Positions 34,922-45,168 of a DNA stretch of 64,000 nucleotides are shown piece by piece (within the stretch, counting starts at the first letter, position 1; the number at the start of each line of letters is the position of its first letter). Made by a program: the position numbers and the translations under genes. This stretch comes from JBDHXE01 sp035445085 (GTDB lineage Bacteria; Bacteroidota; Ignavibacteria; Kapaibacteriales; UBA2268). Location: positions 62,001 to 126,000 of the forward strand of contig DAOMQA010000005.1 in assembly GCA_035445085.1 (NCBI GenBank). Reading direction: 5' to 3'. Below the pieces are notes generated by a model. It was not told the DNA's origin. It saw only the letters and a list, made by a program, of their open reading frames with translations, and ran no database searches.

Positions 34922-37198
34922 CTAATATAGATTATCAATCTTCTTGTCTAATACGTATAAACTTACTTGTTTTGCTCCTACTTCTGAATACTCGTATTTA
35001 GATTGTAGATTGCTTAATAAAATAGTAACGTCCCTTTTAATTCTTTCATCATAAGTATGGAATGAATTACCGCCAAAATCTAAAATGGCACGTCTAAAGT
35101 TATCATTATTGATATACGGAGCTAACACATCTTCTTTTAAATTTCTAATATATTTCTCAAATAAAGTTTTAAATTGTTTAGTTTCATTCATAGCTTTATT
35201 ATTAACTCTAATTTCTTGAGAAAGAGTTTGTGAAATATACTCGTTTAAAGAATCTTTTCTAAATAATTTGCGTGTATTAGTAGTAGAGTCCGCTCCCAAA
35301 ATTCTAATTTCAAATGAATTCAAAAGTTCTTCAGTAATTTCGATAACTTCTTCATTAAAAGTACTCTTCTTTGTGTCCCCAACCTCATAATTTATAGCAA
35401 AAAGATAATTTATTATTTCATCGGTAATATGCTTTTCGTTATAAGAATATAAAGAATCTTTTACACGCTGTAAGCAACCATAATCATATAAATCAATAAG
35501 TTTATCTATAAAATCCGCTGGTATTTCAATATTAAGATCATCTTTCTTGTTTTCAAAATAATCTTTAATGTCGTCCATTGTTATTAACCTTGATGAATTT
35601 TCATATTTGGACAAAAATTCATTAAACACAGACAAGGATTTTCGTCCAGAAATACCACGTTGCCCTTCATTTTCAGAATATAAAATTATTTCCTTACGTA
35701 CTTCTCTATCAAAGTTCTTTATATCTTCTTCATTAAGCCACTCTGGTAATTTGCCAATATAAATTTGCATTTTCAATAGCATTAAATTCTTATCAAGATA
35801 CTTATTATATAGCTCAGGGCGTTTTATCCATTTTCTTATAGCAGGTGCCTCATTATTTAATCTAGTAGCTATAATAACTTTAGCAAAATTCTCAAGAACA
35901 TTATTCAAAAATTTATCTTTAATTCTCGTTCCGTATTTATTTTGGTAAATTGCTACTTCTGTGTTATAATCTAATATGTAAGGAATTTGAACAGATATAA
36001 TTCTATCCTGAAAAGATTTTATTTCTTCATAATGAATCTTATCTTCTGGATTAACCAAGCCTATGAAAAGTGTTTTAATTTTTTCTTCTGTTAGCTCTAC
36101 TTTGTGAACACCATCAGAAATAATACCGTGATATGCCTTTAATCTATCAACATTATATTCCTTTATATCCATTAGTGCAAGAATACCATTATTAGTTTTT
36201 GCTAAGTAAGAATATGTATATTTTACTTCATCATGCTTCAAAATATCATTAATCATATATTGTAGGGCAGGCTTACTAAGGTATCCATCTATTTTAGGAT
36301 CACCTGGATTAAATACTGATACTCCCTCTCCTAATTGTCTATTAAAATAATTCCTTCTTGAAGAAAGCATTGAAAAGACTTCTATTGGATCCTTTAGTCT
36401 TTCTAGCAAGGATCTGGTAATTGAATTACATATAGCGCAAGGTGTATCTTTTAGCACCCATTCATATTGTTTATCATTAAATAATTCGTTCTTGAACTCT
36501 TCATCTGGAATGAGTTCCTCCAAGAAATCACGACGAAACTCTTTTGGAATCTGTAATATTGGGTGATCATGGTTAGGGCAACTAAATTCCAAATATTTTT
36601 CAGGCATATTAATTATAGGTTGCGGTAATGTTGTGTCAAGTTTGCTTTGTTCGGCATGTTTAAATTGCTGAAGTTCCTTCATGTGAAAACCGCCAAGTTT
36701 TTCTATATCTAACCTCCAATATGTTTTAAAAGATATGCCTTCTGGAGTTTTAGAGTATTCTTCAAATTTATTTAAAATATTATTTAAGAAAGTGGACTTA
36801 CCACTGCCGGGAGGTCCCTCAAATATATAAATCCTATTTTTTTGAGTTCCTTTAGCAAATGTTTTTGTTAAATTCATCAATCTATTGGCAAATAATCTAT
36901 CAGCAAAGAATGGTGAATCTAAGTTTTCACGGAATAAATTTTTAGTATTATAGTCTACGAAACCTATATGCTCGGCATCATAAATCTCATCTGTCCCCTC
37001 TGGTACATAATTATGTACCATATCGTGAAATAATTGAAAAATGTCCCTAAATGCTAGTCTAGGATTAATCGCTGCAAAGTATAGAAAGTCATTAAAAGGA
37101 ACTGGTATTCTCTTTTCTCGTTCAACTATTGCATTAGACATTTTTATTAAAGTCTCAAGTTTTTTAGCCTTTTTCTGTAATTCTATAAATGTTTCCAT
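34922..37198 (-). CDS. prkA: PrkA family serine protein kinase
   Basis: A 758-residue PrkA/YeaG homologue, longer than the roughly 640-residue enterobacterial form. An AAA-type P-loop IFEGPPGSGKSTFLNNIL lies near residue 128, followed by a zinc-like CPNHDH and CAICNS pair (about 210-260), and the PrkA C-terminal kinase region. Homologues act as Ser kinases in nutrient-stress or sporulation-linked responses. It is the third gene of a yeaH-spoVR-prkA operon and ends at the hairpin shared with prfA. Confidence 0.9.
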   Translation of the reverse strand: METFIELQKKAKKLETLIKMSNAIVEREKRIPVPFNDFLYFAAINPRLAFRDIFQLFHDMVHNYVPEGTDEIYDAEHIGFVDYNTKNLFRENLDSPFFADRLFANRLMNLTKTFAKGTQKNRIYIFEGPPGSGKSTFLNNILNKFEEYSKTPEGISFKTYWRLDIEKLGGFHMKELQQFKHAEQSKLDTTLPQPIINMPEKYLEFSCPNHDHPILQIPKEFRRDFLEELIPDEEFKNELFNDKQYEWVLKDTPCAICNSITRSLLERLKDPIEVFSMLSSRRNYFNRQLGEGVSVFNPGDPKIDGYLSKPALQYMINDILKHDEVKYTYSYLAKTNNGILALMDIKEYNVDRLKAYHGIISDGVHKVELTEEKIKTLFIGLVNPEDKIHYEEIKSFQDRIISVQIPYILDYNTEVAIYQNKYGTRIKDKFLNNVLENFAKVIIATRLNNEAPAIRKWIKRPELYNKYLDKNLMLLKMQIYIGKLPEWLNEEDIKNFDREVRKEIILYSENEGQRGISGRKSLSVFNEFLSKYENSSRLITMDDIKDYFENKKDDLNIEIPADFIDKLIDLYDYGCLQRVKDSLYSYNEKHITDEIINYLFAINYEVGDTKKSTFNEEVIEITEELLNSFEIRILGADSTTNTRKLFRKDSLNEYISQTLSQEIRVNNKAMNETKQFKTLFEKYIRNLKEDVLAPYINNDNFRRAILDFGGNSFHTYDERIKRDVTILLSNLQSKYEYSEVGAKQVSLYVLDKKIDNLY

Positions 37199-37215
37199 AT
37201 CTAGTTTTATTTTCT

Positions 37216-38838
37216 TTATAAATTTCTCTTAGATAGCTTCCTATCTTTCATAGTATAAAGCACAGGTCTGTATTCTAAAGATAGAATTTCCCCATTATTA
37301 TCTCTTTTTGGTATAATTTCAGTTGTTTCTAATTGAATAAGTGCATTACTATTATTTCCTTGCCAAAGAAATTCTATACCCATCAGAGTCTCGGGTATAT
37401 ATTGCTTGTATAGTTGTTTGCCTTCAAAATGATGCTTTAAGTATAACAACGAATCATTGGTTTTTGATAAATCAACTTTAATATAAGGTGGGTGATACAT
37501 ATTATTTATTATCATCTTTTTGTAATCATCTGCTTTTCTACTTTTTACATAGTATTGCATCTTCCCTCTTTGTGGGTCAATTCTTTGTCCTACAACAAAT
37601 AAATTATGAAAATCTACAAAATCTTGGTCGATGAAAGTATTTATTAACATTAAATCACTAAAATTTGTTCTTACATCAAATAAATATTGTTTCCCTTCCT
37701 TTTTTTTAGAATCATAACTCTCTCTTAATTCTGCATTGTGTATTTTTTGAAAATCCCATGTTATTTTACCTGTATCACCTAAGTACTCAACATATTGCAA
37801 TAATCGCAACCCAATTGCATAAGGATTATATCCAACTCTTGATAAAGATGTTACCATTGAATTTAGAACGGCATATTCAGATTCGTAGCCAGAAATTCTA
37901 TCATCGCTTCTAAACATAGTATCATGCCAATAGCTTGCCCAGCCCTCATTAATAGTTTTCGTTCTTATTTGTGGTGCAAAATACATAGCTGTATCTCTAA
38001 CAATATTCATAACAGCTCGCATCCAATCATTACCGTCTTTCTTTAAAAAAGGGGAATTATCTCTGATAAACTCTATAATATCTATATATTGTTCAGAATA
38101 TATAGCAGTAAACCTCTCAAATTTAGATTCAAATTCAGGGTATATCTTTTTTATATCGCTAAAGAATATTTGCTCCGCAATTAACGAGTTGCTTTCTAAT
38201 AATTTATTAAATCTGTCAATCTCTTTATAAAACTCTGTAATAGGAGCATTAATTTCCTTTTCTAAGAACTCTGAAAAATAATAGTCTAATTTTGGTGTTG
38301 GGTTCATGTTTTTTGGTAAGTTCATCTTAGCTAATTTAGTAAAATAGCCAACAAGGTTATCTATGCCCCTCGAAAATTCTATAATATAGTCTACCCAACG
38401 CCCATAATTAGAGCGGAATTTTTCAATTAATCTTTTATCAGCAAGCGCTTGCCCAACAAAATCATCTTTCCAAGTATGCTCAAATAATATATTATTTTGG
38501 AAGAAATCGATATGCCCTAAAACGTGATAAAATATCATTATATTCATCCAATCTGGATTATTATCATTATAATATGAAATTGCAGGTCTAGAATTAATGA
38601 CAGTCTCGAAAGGATTATGCGGATACAGTTTGTATTGTCCTTTACCTTTAAGAATTTCAACGTCATTTACCCAATAATTATACATTGTAGATATCATACC
38701 TTTGGGACTCAGTTCAATCATATCCTGATTTGTAACGATATATTCTAAAGATTCGTCGTCGAACTTGAGTCCAGCACCCCTTGCACGGACCTTGCATTCT
38801 TCCATTATCGTTTTTACATTCTGTTCTAATAACTTCAT
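37216..38838 (-). CDS. spoVR: SpoVR family protein
   Basis: A 540-residue SpoVR/YcgB homologue of unknown biochemical role. Family blocks are visible: FETVINSRPAISYYNDNN, FYHVLGHIDFFQNN, TKTINEGWASYWHDTMFR (with the conserved NEGWA-x-x-x-H) and SRVGYNPYAIGLRLLQY. It lies between yeaH and prkA on one transcript (gaps of 9 and 17 bases). The three families are repeatedly found together in bacteria, which suggests a joint stress function. Confidence 0.93.
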   Translation of the reverse strand: MKLLEQNVKTIMEECKVRARGAGLKFDDESLEYIVTNQDMIELSPKGMISTMYNYWVNDVEILKGKGQYKLYPHNPFETVINSRPAISYYNDNNPDWMNIMIFYHVLGHIDFFQNNILFEHTWKDDFVGQALADKRLIEKFRSNYGRWVDYIIEFSRGIDNLVGYFTKLAKMNLPKNMNPTPKLDYYFSEFLEKEINAPITEFYKEIDRFNKLLESNSLIAEQIFFSDIKKIYPEFESKFERFTAIYSEQYIDIIEFIRDNSPFLKKDGNDWMRAVMNIVRDTAMYFAPQIRTKTINEGWASYWHDTMFRSDDRISGYESEYAVLNSMVTSLSRVGYNPYAIGLRLLQYVEYLGDTGKITWDFQKIHNAELRESYDSKKKEGKQYLFDVRTNFSDLMLINTFIDQDFVDFHNLFVVGQRIDPQRGKMQYYVKSRKADDYKKMIINNMYHPPYIKVDLSKTNDSLLYLKHHFEGKQLYKQYIPETLMGIEFLWQGNNSNALIQLETTEIIPKRDNNGEILSLEYRPVLYTMKDRKLSKRNL

Positions 38839-38847
38839 TCTTCTTTA

Positions 38848-40149
38848 CTACCTTACTTTTTCTTCTACTAATTTTCTTATACCTTCTATCAATCTATTTT
38901 CATCTGTTTCTGCTGCCGGAAATGAATCTAACCTTATTAAATCAGGTCGTGAAGTTAAAATGCCAGAATTTTGAATATATTTTTCTACGGTTGTAAGCCC
39001 ACTACCTCCCCAGCTATTTTTTGCTATTGTAATTCCCATTCTTGATACATAAGTAAAAATCTGGTCAATTTCGTTTAATGTCTTTCTTCCGTCGCTATCC
39101 CAATCATCACCATCTGTTCCATAAAATACATAAATATTATTATCTCGTGCAAGTTGTTCTTCATTAACAATTGTATTTACTAATTCAAAAGCTGGGTATA
39201 CATTTGTTCCTCCAGCTACATTAGAATTATGATATGTATAGAAATCAGGTACTTCTTTTGCACTTTGGTCATGTAAGATAAAGCGGGTTTGTACATTTTG
39301 ATTATATTGGTACATAAGCCAACTATAAATAAAAAGATGTTGGCTTGTAATACATTCGGTAGGCTTACCTTGCATAGAACCAGAATAATCACGTAAGAAA
39401 AACACTACTGCCGTAGTCTCAAAATCTTTTTCTGGAGACATAATTCTATAGACAGCATCGTTAGGGTTCATTAATAATTTTGCGGTATCAACCTCTTCAC
39501 CCGGCTCAATATTACCTAAAATTATATTCGTTTTTACAATTCTTCGTAGAGTTTCTTTTTTATCTAAGATTTGTCCAAATCTTCTATTTCTGTCTGTTAA
39601 ATCATATATATACTTACTAAATGATTTTTTTTTGCCTTTAGGTTTGAGGTTTGGTAGATTAAATTTTTCTGTTAGGACTTTTCCTAAATCAAAAGCATTG
39701 GAAATAACTTCATGATTTTCGCCTCCTCCCCCCTGTCCTGCTCCTTGTCCTTCACCCTCACCTTCTTGCGGGTCTAATGGAGTTTCCCCGATTACTTCGC
39801 CCTCTTCGCCTTCGCCTGCTCCTCCCATTTTGTCTTCTTCTGTATAAGAATCATCATGATAGAATTTTGGCTCGTGCGTGGTAGGGACAATAACTACTTG
39901 ATTACTTTCTTTGTTTTGTTTAACTATTTTGCCTAATTTTATTCTTCTTGGAAAGCCATCTTTCTCGCGTTGCTCATCTCTATCAAGTAAGTCCTCTATC
40001 GTCTGCAATCTTAACGAGTAATCATCTGTGAACTTAAAGTTAATTGCCTCAAGAAATTGATGCTCATCATCAGAATGAAGTTGTTCATTTTGAATGAGTT
40101 TATATAGTTCTTTGTTTAATTTTTCTTCTATAGAACGATTATCATTCAT
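38848..40149 (-). CDS. yeaH: YeaH/YhbH family protein (DUF444, VWA-like)
   Basis: A 433-residue DUF444 protein. A charged N-terminal region is followed by a Gly/Glu-rich low-complexity linker (about residues 112-145, rich in GEGEG and GQGGGG). The C-terminal VWA-like domain has VVFFLRDYSGSMQGKP, a MIDAS-type DxSGS, and YVFYGTDGDDWDSDGR as a second acidic cluster. It is first in the operon with spoVR and prkA, and Hsp33 lies upstream on the same strand with an 82-base gap. Confidence 0.92.
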   Translation of the reverse strand: MNDNRSIEEKLNKELYKLIQNEQLHSDDEHQFLEAINFKFTDDYSLRLQTIEDLLDRDEQREKDGFPRRIKLGKIVKQNKESNQVVIVPTTHEPKFYHDDSYTEEDKMGGAGEGEEGEVIGETPLDPQEGEGEGQGAGQGGGGENHEVISNAFDLGKVLTEKFNLPNLKPKGKKKSFSKYIYDLTDRNRRFGQILDKKETLRRIVKTNIILGNIEPGEEVDTAKLLMNPNDAVYRIMSPEKDFETTAVVFFLRDYSGSMQGKPTECITSQHLFIYSWLMYQYNQNVQTRFILHDQSAKEVPDFYTYHNSNVAGGTNVYPAFELVNTIVNEEQLARDNNIYVFYGTDGDDWDSDGRKTLNEIDQIFTYVSRMGITIAKNSWGGSGLTTVEKYIQNSGILTSRPDLIRLDSFPAAETDENRLIEGIRKLVEEKVR

Positions 40150-40231
40150 TTGTTATTCTCTAATAGATTTTCTCAAATATACGATTATCATAATAAAAGA
40201 TTAGAATATATTTACATTTAGAATATAAATA

Positions 40232-41140
40232 TTAATTTCGCTTAGCTTTCATTTCTGTTATCATTTTACTAAAGTCTTCCTTTTCTAAATAATAATGTGA
40301 ATTACAATATTGGCATATCAATTCATTTTCGCCACTTTTATGCATTTCTTCAATATCTTTTAAGTTTAAAGTAGCTAATTTATCCATAAAAGACTCTTTT
40401 GAACAACGACAAAAGAAATCAACTTGAGAACTTGAAATGAGCTTAAACTCAAATGGCAGTATGCTTTTCATGACTTCTAAGGGTGTAGCTCCATTTTCAA
40501 AGTAATCAGTTAGTTTATCGACTTTTAATAATTTATCATATAGGACTTTTAAATCTTCATTTGTGTAGCCAGGCATTGCCTGAACTATTAGCCCTGCGGA
40601 TTGTCTGATTATTCCCGTTTCGTCAAATGCAACATCTAAAATTACAAAGCTCGGTATTTGCTCAGAATTAGAAAAATACTCTGCTATATCGGAAGTTACA
40701 TCTCCATTAATTAAAGGTACAATACCTATTACAGGCTCTCTCTTATTATACATTATTCTTGAAACTTTCAGAACACCAATGCCTAATAAGTCTGACATCG
40801 ATTCTATACTTTCAAAATCAAAATTTTTATCAAAATTTACATATCCTCTAACTTCGCCCAACTGCAATGCTTCGGCAAATATTTTTGATATTGGTCCTTT
40901 GCCCTCTAATTCGATAATTACTCGCTCTTCACCCATTAGAAAAGATGCTAACAATGAAGCAGAACTCATAGCACGAGCAAGCAAAGAGGCTTGAAAATGC
41001 GGCAAATGATGATTGATTTGGGCAGTTCTTGTAGTGGCAGTATTTTTAATACATACTGCTCTAAAATGCCCATTTTTAGAAAGCACTCTAACAGCCCTAT
41101 CGCGCTGTTTGTATAGTTTTGCTAATTCTTCTTCTTCCAT
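40232..41140 (-). CDS. hslO: Redox-regulated chaperone Hsp33
   Basis: A 302-residue holdase activated by oxidative stress. The N-terminal domain contains HLPHFQASLLARAMSSASLL and the substrate-binding central region. The C-terminal redox switch has its four zinc cysteines in FFCRCSKESF and LICQYCNSHY, about 30 residues apart. The length fits. It is divergent from idi (72-base start-to-start gap for the longest idi frame) and upstream of the yeaH-spoVR-prkA stress operon on the same strand. Confidence 0.94.
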   Translation of the reverse strand: MEEEELAKLYKQRDRAVRVLSKNGHFRAVCIKNTATTRTAQINHHLPHFQASLLARAMSSASLLASFLMGEERVIIELEGKGPISKIFAEALQLGEVRGYVNFDKNFDFESIESMSDLLGIGVLKVSRIMYNKREPVIGIVPLINGDVTSDIAEYFSNSEQIPSFVILDVAFDETGIIRQSAGLIVQAMPGYTNEDLKVLYDKLLKVDKLTDYFENGATPLEVMKSILPFEFKLISSSQVDFFCRCSKESFMDKLATLNLKDIEEMHKSGENELICQYCNSHYYLEKEDFSKMITEMKAKRN

Positions 41141-41242
41141 TCTATTATTTTTTCAACTATTTTAAAAATTATTATAACCTTACTTAAAAAAAATTATTTT
41201 ATTTCTTATTAAATGTCTTGCTTTTACGTTTATATAAACTTT

Positions 41243-41758
41243 ATGATACCAAACAATAAAATAGCTCTTGTTGATGAAGATGACAACATTATTGCATATG
41301 AAGACAAACTAATAGTTCATAGAGACGGTTTACTTCATAGAGCATTTTCTATTTTAGTATTCAATGATATTGGTGAAATATTATTACAACGTAGAGCCTT
41401 GCACAAGTACCATTCTGCTGGATTATGGAGTAACACATGTTGTAGCCATTTACCAGAAAATTCTGAAATGAAAGAAATCATACATACCAGATTAAACGAA
41501 GAAATGGGTTTTGATTGTGAACTTGAATTTCAATTTAAATTCACATATAAGGTAATATTTAATAATGGGCTTACAGAATATGAGACCGACCATTTATACT
41601 TTGGTTATTTTAATAGCGTACCAAACGTAAATCCCGAAGAAGCTATGGGTTGGATGTGGATATCTTACGAGAAATTAGAAGAATGGATAAAAACTTCTCC
41701 GGAAGAATTTACTTATTGGTTTAAAGAAATATTTAAGAGACTATCAATTATAAAATGA
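41243..41758 (+). CDS. idi: Isopentenyl-diphosphate delta-isomerase, type I
   Basis: Nudix-fold enzyme that interconverts IPP and DMAPP for isoprenoid synthesis. Diagnostic blocks are HRAFSILVFNDIGEILLQRR, GLWSNTCCSHL (catalytic cysteine and metal histidine) and RLNEEMGFDCEL, with TDHLYFGYF. A longer frame starts at ATG 41213 but adds ten hydrophobic residues not seen in the family; ATG 41243 (MIPNNKIALVDEDDN) fits better. Its stop overlaps the next start by four bases (ATGA). Confidence 0.93.
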   Translation: MIPNNKIALVDEDDNIIAYEDKLIVHRDGLLHRAFSILVFNDIGEILLQRRALHKYHSAGLWSNTCCSHLPENSEMKEIIHTRLNEEMGFDCELEFQFKFTYKVIFNNGLTEYETDHLYFGYFNSVPNVNPEEAMGWMWISYEKLEEWIKTSPEEFTYWFKEIFKRLSIIK

Positions 41759-43497
41759 AAGACTTAAAACGATTAATTCCTTATTTAGCAAAATATAAGA
41801 AAAAAATAGCCATTGGCTTTGTAGTAGTTACTATATCTAATTTTTGTTCAACTTATGTGCCTAAGTTAGTAGGTGAAACAATAGACTTAATATCCAAGAA
41901 TGGATTTTTTATTAGCGATGTTTATGAAAATATTGGCTTGATATTACTTTTTACATTCCTATCTGGCTTATTTATGTATTATACGCGACGAACAATCATT
42001 GTTGCCTCAAGAGAAATAGAATACGATTTAAGAAGAGATTTGATGAATGCTATACGCGATCAGTCTATGAATTTCTTTCATAGCCATCCAACGGGTATGC
42101 TAATGGCTCATTCTACAAATGATATACCAGCTACAAGAGAGTTTTTGGGTCCTGCGGTGATGTATTCAGCCAATACGCTTACAACTTTCGTTTTCGCTCT
42201 ATATTTTATGTTGTCTCTAAGTCCGTCTATTACGCTAATAGGTCTAATACCTTTGCCTTTTATAGCTTACCTCACCTATTTATTAGGCAAAAAGATTCAT
42301 ATTGCTTTTAAAAATGTCCAAGAAAAATATGCGGATTTGACGACGCAAGCACAAGATACATTTTCCGGCTTGCGTGTTATGCGAGCTTATTCTCGTGAAG
42401 CTAACGAATTAAAGTTATTCGAAACATTTAGTTTCGATTATTTAAAGAAAAATTTAAAATTAGCGAAATATGATGCTTTTTTTATCCCTGTATTAACTTT
42501 ATTAGTTGGTTCTTCACAAATTTTAGTTTTATACTTCGGAGGTAACCAAGTAATAGAAGGCACAGCAACATTAGGCGATTTGACACAGTTTTTTATATAC
42601 TTAGAGTTATTGATATGGCCAGTAGCTGCTATTGGCTGGGTAACAAACTTAGTACAACGAGGAGCAGCATCAACAGGGCGATTAGGTGTATTAATGGATA
42701 ACAAGCCTGATATTATCGAAAACAACAATAAATCACTTAAGATAAATAACTATTCTATAAAGTTTGAAGATGTATCTTATTCATACACAACTTCTAAAAA
42801 TGACGTACTTCAAAATATCAATCTTAATATACCTGAGGGCTCGTCGTTGGGTATAGTTGGTAAAATAGGTAGTGGCAAAACCACCTTTATCAATCTAATA
42901 TCGCGTTTATACGATGTAGAAAGTGGCACTATCAAGATTGGAGATATTAATTTAAAAGATATTTCATTTAAAAGTTTAAGGGACAGTATAGGGGTAGTAT
43001 CACAAGAACCTTTTTTATTTTCTGATACCATACTCAATAACATTAGGTTTGGGAATGAAGATGCTTCTTTGGATCAAATTATCGAGATAGCCAAAAAAGT
43101 AAAACTATCTGATGAAGTTTTAACCTTCGAAAAGCAATATAATACTATGCTTGGGGAACGTGGTATCACGCTCTCGGGTGGGCAAAAACAAAGATTAGCA
43201 ATAGCGCGTGCTTTAATTATGAATCCCAAAATATTAATCTTAGATGATTCGCTTTCGGCAGTAGATACCAATACTGAAGAGTATATTCTAAATAGTTTAA
43301 AAGAATTTTATAAAGAGAGAACTACAATCTTAATTTCGCACCGATTATCCGTTGTAAAGAATGTGGATAATATTATTTTTCTTGAAAATGGCAGAATTAT
43401 AGAACAAGGCAGTCATACAGATTTAATTAATTTAAACGGCAAGTACGCCCATATGTATAAATTACAGCAGATAGCGGCAGAATTAGAAAAGATATAA
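41755..43497 (+). CDS. ABC half-exporter, MdlA/YheI-like (degenerate Walker B)
   Basis: A 580-residue half-transporter opening MKDLKRLIPYLAKYKKK with PKLVGETIDLIS, as in MdlA/YheI proteins. Six membrane helices are followed by an NBD: Walker A GKIGSGKTTFINLISR, signature ITLSGGQKQRLAIARAL, Walker B ILILDDSLSAVDTNTE and switch LISHRLSVV. The catalytic glutamate after Walker B is aspartate, the usual sign of the non-canonical subunit in a heterodimer. The obvious partner type is encoded at 9997-11772. Overlaps idi by four bases. Confidence 0.9.
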   Translation: MKDLKRLIPYLAKYKKKIAIGFVVVTISNFCSTYVPKLVGETIDLISKNGFFISDVYENIGLILLFTFLSGLFMYYTRRTIIVASREIEYDLRRDLMNAIRDQSMNFFHSHPTGMLMAHSTNDIPATREFLGPAVMYSANTLTTFVFALYFMLSLSPSITLIGLIPLPFIAYLTYLLGKKIHIAFKNVQEKYADLTTQAQDTFSGLRVMRAYSREANELKLFETFSFDYLKKNLKLAKYDAFFIPVLTLLVGSSQILVLYFGGNQVIEGTATLGDLTQFFIYLELLIWPVAAIGWVTNLVQRGAASTGRLGVLMDNKPDIIENNNKSLKINNYSIKFEDVSYSYTTSKNDVLQNINLNIPEGSSLGIVGKIGSGKTTFINLISRLYDVESGTIKIGDINLKDISFKSLRDSIGVVSQEPFLFSDTILNNIRFGNEDASLDQIIEIAKKVKLSDEVLTFEKQYNTMLGERGITLSGGQKQRLAIARALIMNPKILILDDSLSAVDTNTEEYILNSLKEFYKERTTILISHRLSVVKNVDNIIFLENGRIIEQGSHTDLINLNGKYAHMYKLQQIAAELEKI

Positions 43498-43541
43498 TAC
43501 AGTACTGGATACACAAAAGTACAAATTGTAAGAATTTAGTA

Positions 43542-44264
43542 TTATTCTATATAATATGCTTCTATTCTTTTAAGTTCAGCTTGTCGCCTATGTTTCAGTT
43601 TTAATTTTAAAATTATAATTTCCTTGAAGATTCTAATTATATCAAAGAAAGAAGTATAATTATAATGGGGTATTTTATTATCATTACAATACCTTGCTAA
43701 ACTTTTTTTAGCAAAAATAATGTCTGCATATTCTATAGGACAATAATCCGAGTAACCGTCGCCAATATAAACTATATAGGCCTCATCAGCAACATTTTTT
43801 AATACGGCATTCCTTTTACAAGATGCAGAAAAACAATTGCAAGACTCAGTTGCTCCGGGGAAGTGTGGCTTTATATGATTATCATAGCTCAAATAATTAG
43901 ATGCAACTTCAACACCATCTATATTATTCATTTCAAGAAAGGGTATAATATAGTCTGAAAAACCATCACTTACTATTTTTAAAGGAAATGCGTTTTCATT
44001 GCATAATTTTACAAATTGGTTAAAATATGGGTCTATATCTATATCTTTGATAAAATTTAGAATATCCTTCTTACTAAAACCTACGGGTAAGTTTTGGCAT
44101 AGCTTATTCCAATAAGTACTTACAGAAATTTCTTTACTTAGTAATTGGGTACGATACGGTTCAAATTTACTATATGTTTTAAATAATTCATCCCCTATAT
44201 CCTTTAATGCAATAGTACCATCAAAGTCACAAAAAACGTATATTTGTTTTTTAGATTTGTTCAT
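43542..44264 (-). CDS. MtnX-like HAD-IB phosphatase
   Basis: A 240-residue haloacid-dehalogenase phosphatase. Motif I is FCDFDGTIALKDIGDELF, motif II KIVSDGFSDYIIPF and motif III YIGDGYSDYCPIEYADIIFA. A cysteine-rich insertion (SCNCFSASCKRNA) resembles that in MtnX-type 2-hydroxy-3-keto-5-methylthiopentenyl-phosphate phosphatases, but many relatives have other substrates. No methionine-salvage genes are nearby. The frame extends to TTG 44282; ATG 44264 (MNKSKKQIYVFCDFDG) is the better start. Confidence 0.85.
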   Translation of the reverse strand: MNKSKKQIYVFCDFDGTIALKDIGDELFKTYSKFEPYRTQLLSKEISVSTYWNKLCQNLPVGFSKKDILNFIKDIDIDPYFNQFVKLCNENAFPLKIVSDGFSDYIIPFLEMNNIDGVEVASNYLSYDNHIKPHFPGATESCNCFSASCKRNAVLKNVADEAYIVYIGDGYSDYCPIEYADIIFAKKSLARYCNDNKIPHYNYTSFFDIIRIFKEIIILKLKLKHRRQAELKRIEAYYIE

Positions 44265-44331
44265 AATTATAAAATTAATCAAAATACAAAAATAGGTAAA
44301 GAATTTAAATTAATTATAGGGAGTATATTTT

Positions 44332-45168
44332 TTGAAAGATTTAGGTAAAAGAGTTGCTGTTGCATTGATCGGTATTCCATTATTACTTTATGTAATTTAT
44401 TCGGGTAGCATACCGTTTTTTATAGCTATCATTATAATTTCAACTATATCGTTGTGGGAATTTTACGAGATAGCACGTAATAAAGGCACTCAGCCTTTAA
44501 CAATTTTAGGTCTTCTTGTAAATATTATTAGCCTAACTCTTTTGTACTTGCACTCAATCAATTTCAATATAACACAATACTATTTAATTACTTTTCTGCT
44601 ATTTATTATATGTGCATTTCTATTTCAACTATTCCGCAAGGAAAATAATTCAATCAGCAATATATCTATAACAATTGGTGGCTTGATATATATAAATTTA
44701 ATGTTTGCTTCTCTCTATATGCTAAGAGAATTTCATTTATTTTTTGGTAAGGTTATAGAGTTCAATCCAATGTTATTAGTCTACTCCTTTATAATATCAA
44801 TTTGGGTTTGTGATAGTGCAGCATATTTCGTAGGTTCAAAATTTGGTAAAAACAAGCTTATGCCGTCAATAAGTCCCAAAAAGAGTTGGGAAGGTGCTGT
44901 AGCAGGCTTTATAGGTTCAGTGCTATCCATGCTTATTTTTAACTTAATTACCAATAATTTTTCTATAATTCATTCATTAGTTATAGGTGTTTTAGTTGGT
45001 ACAGCTGGGCAAATAGGCGATTTATCAGAATCTCAAATAAAAAGAGATGCCAATGTTAAAGATAGCTCTAATATATTACCTGGGCATGGTGGTTTTCTTG
45101 ATAGATTTGACAGCATAATGTTTGTATCTCCAATAATTTTATTATACTTACTTATCTTATCCTTTTAA
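44332..45168 (+). CDS. cdsA: Phosphatidate cytidylyltransferase
   Basis: Makes CDP-diacylglycerol from phosphatidate and CTP at the membrane. The 278-residue protein has seven or eight hydrophobic helices, IWVCDSAAYFVGSKFGKNK, SPKKSWEGAVAGF, and the CDP signature KRDANVKDSSNILPGHGGFL with DRFDS. The start is TTG 44332, preceded by AGGGAGTA as ribosome-binding site. It is divergent from the HAD gene. Confidence 0.94.
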   Translation: MKDLGKRVAVALIGIPLLLYVIYSGSIPFFIAIIIISTISLWEFYEIARNKGTQPLTILGLLVNIISLTLLYLHSINFNITQYYLITFLLFIICAFLFQLFRKENNSISNISITIGGLIYINLMFASLYMLREFHLFFGKVIEFNPMLLVYSFIISIWVCDSAAYFVGSKFGKNKLMPSISPKKSWEGAVAGFIGSVLSMLIFNLITNNFSIIHSLVIGVLVGTAGQIGDLSESQIKRDANVKDSSNILPGHGGFLDRFDSIMFVSPIILLYLLILSF

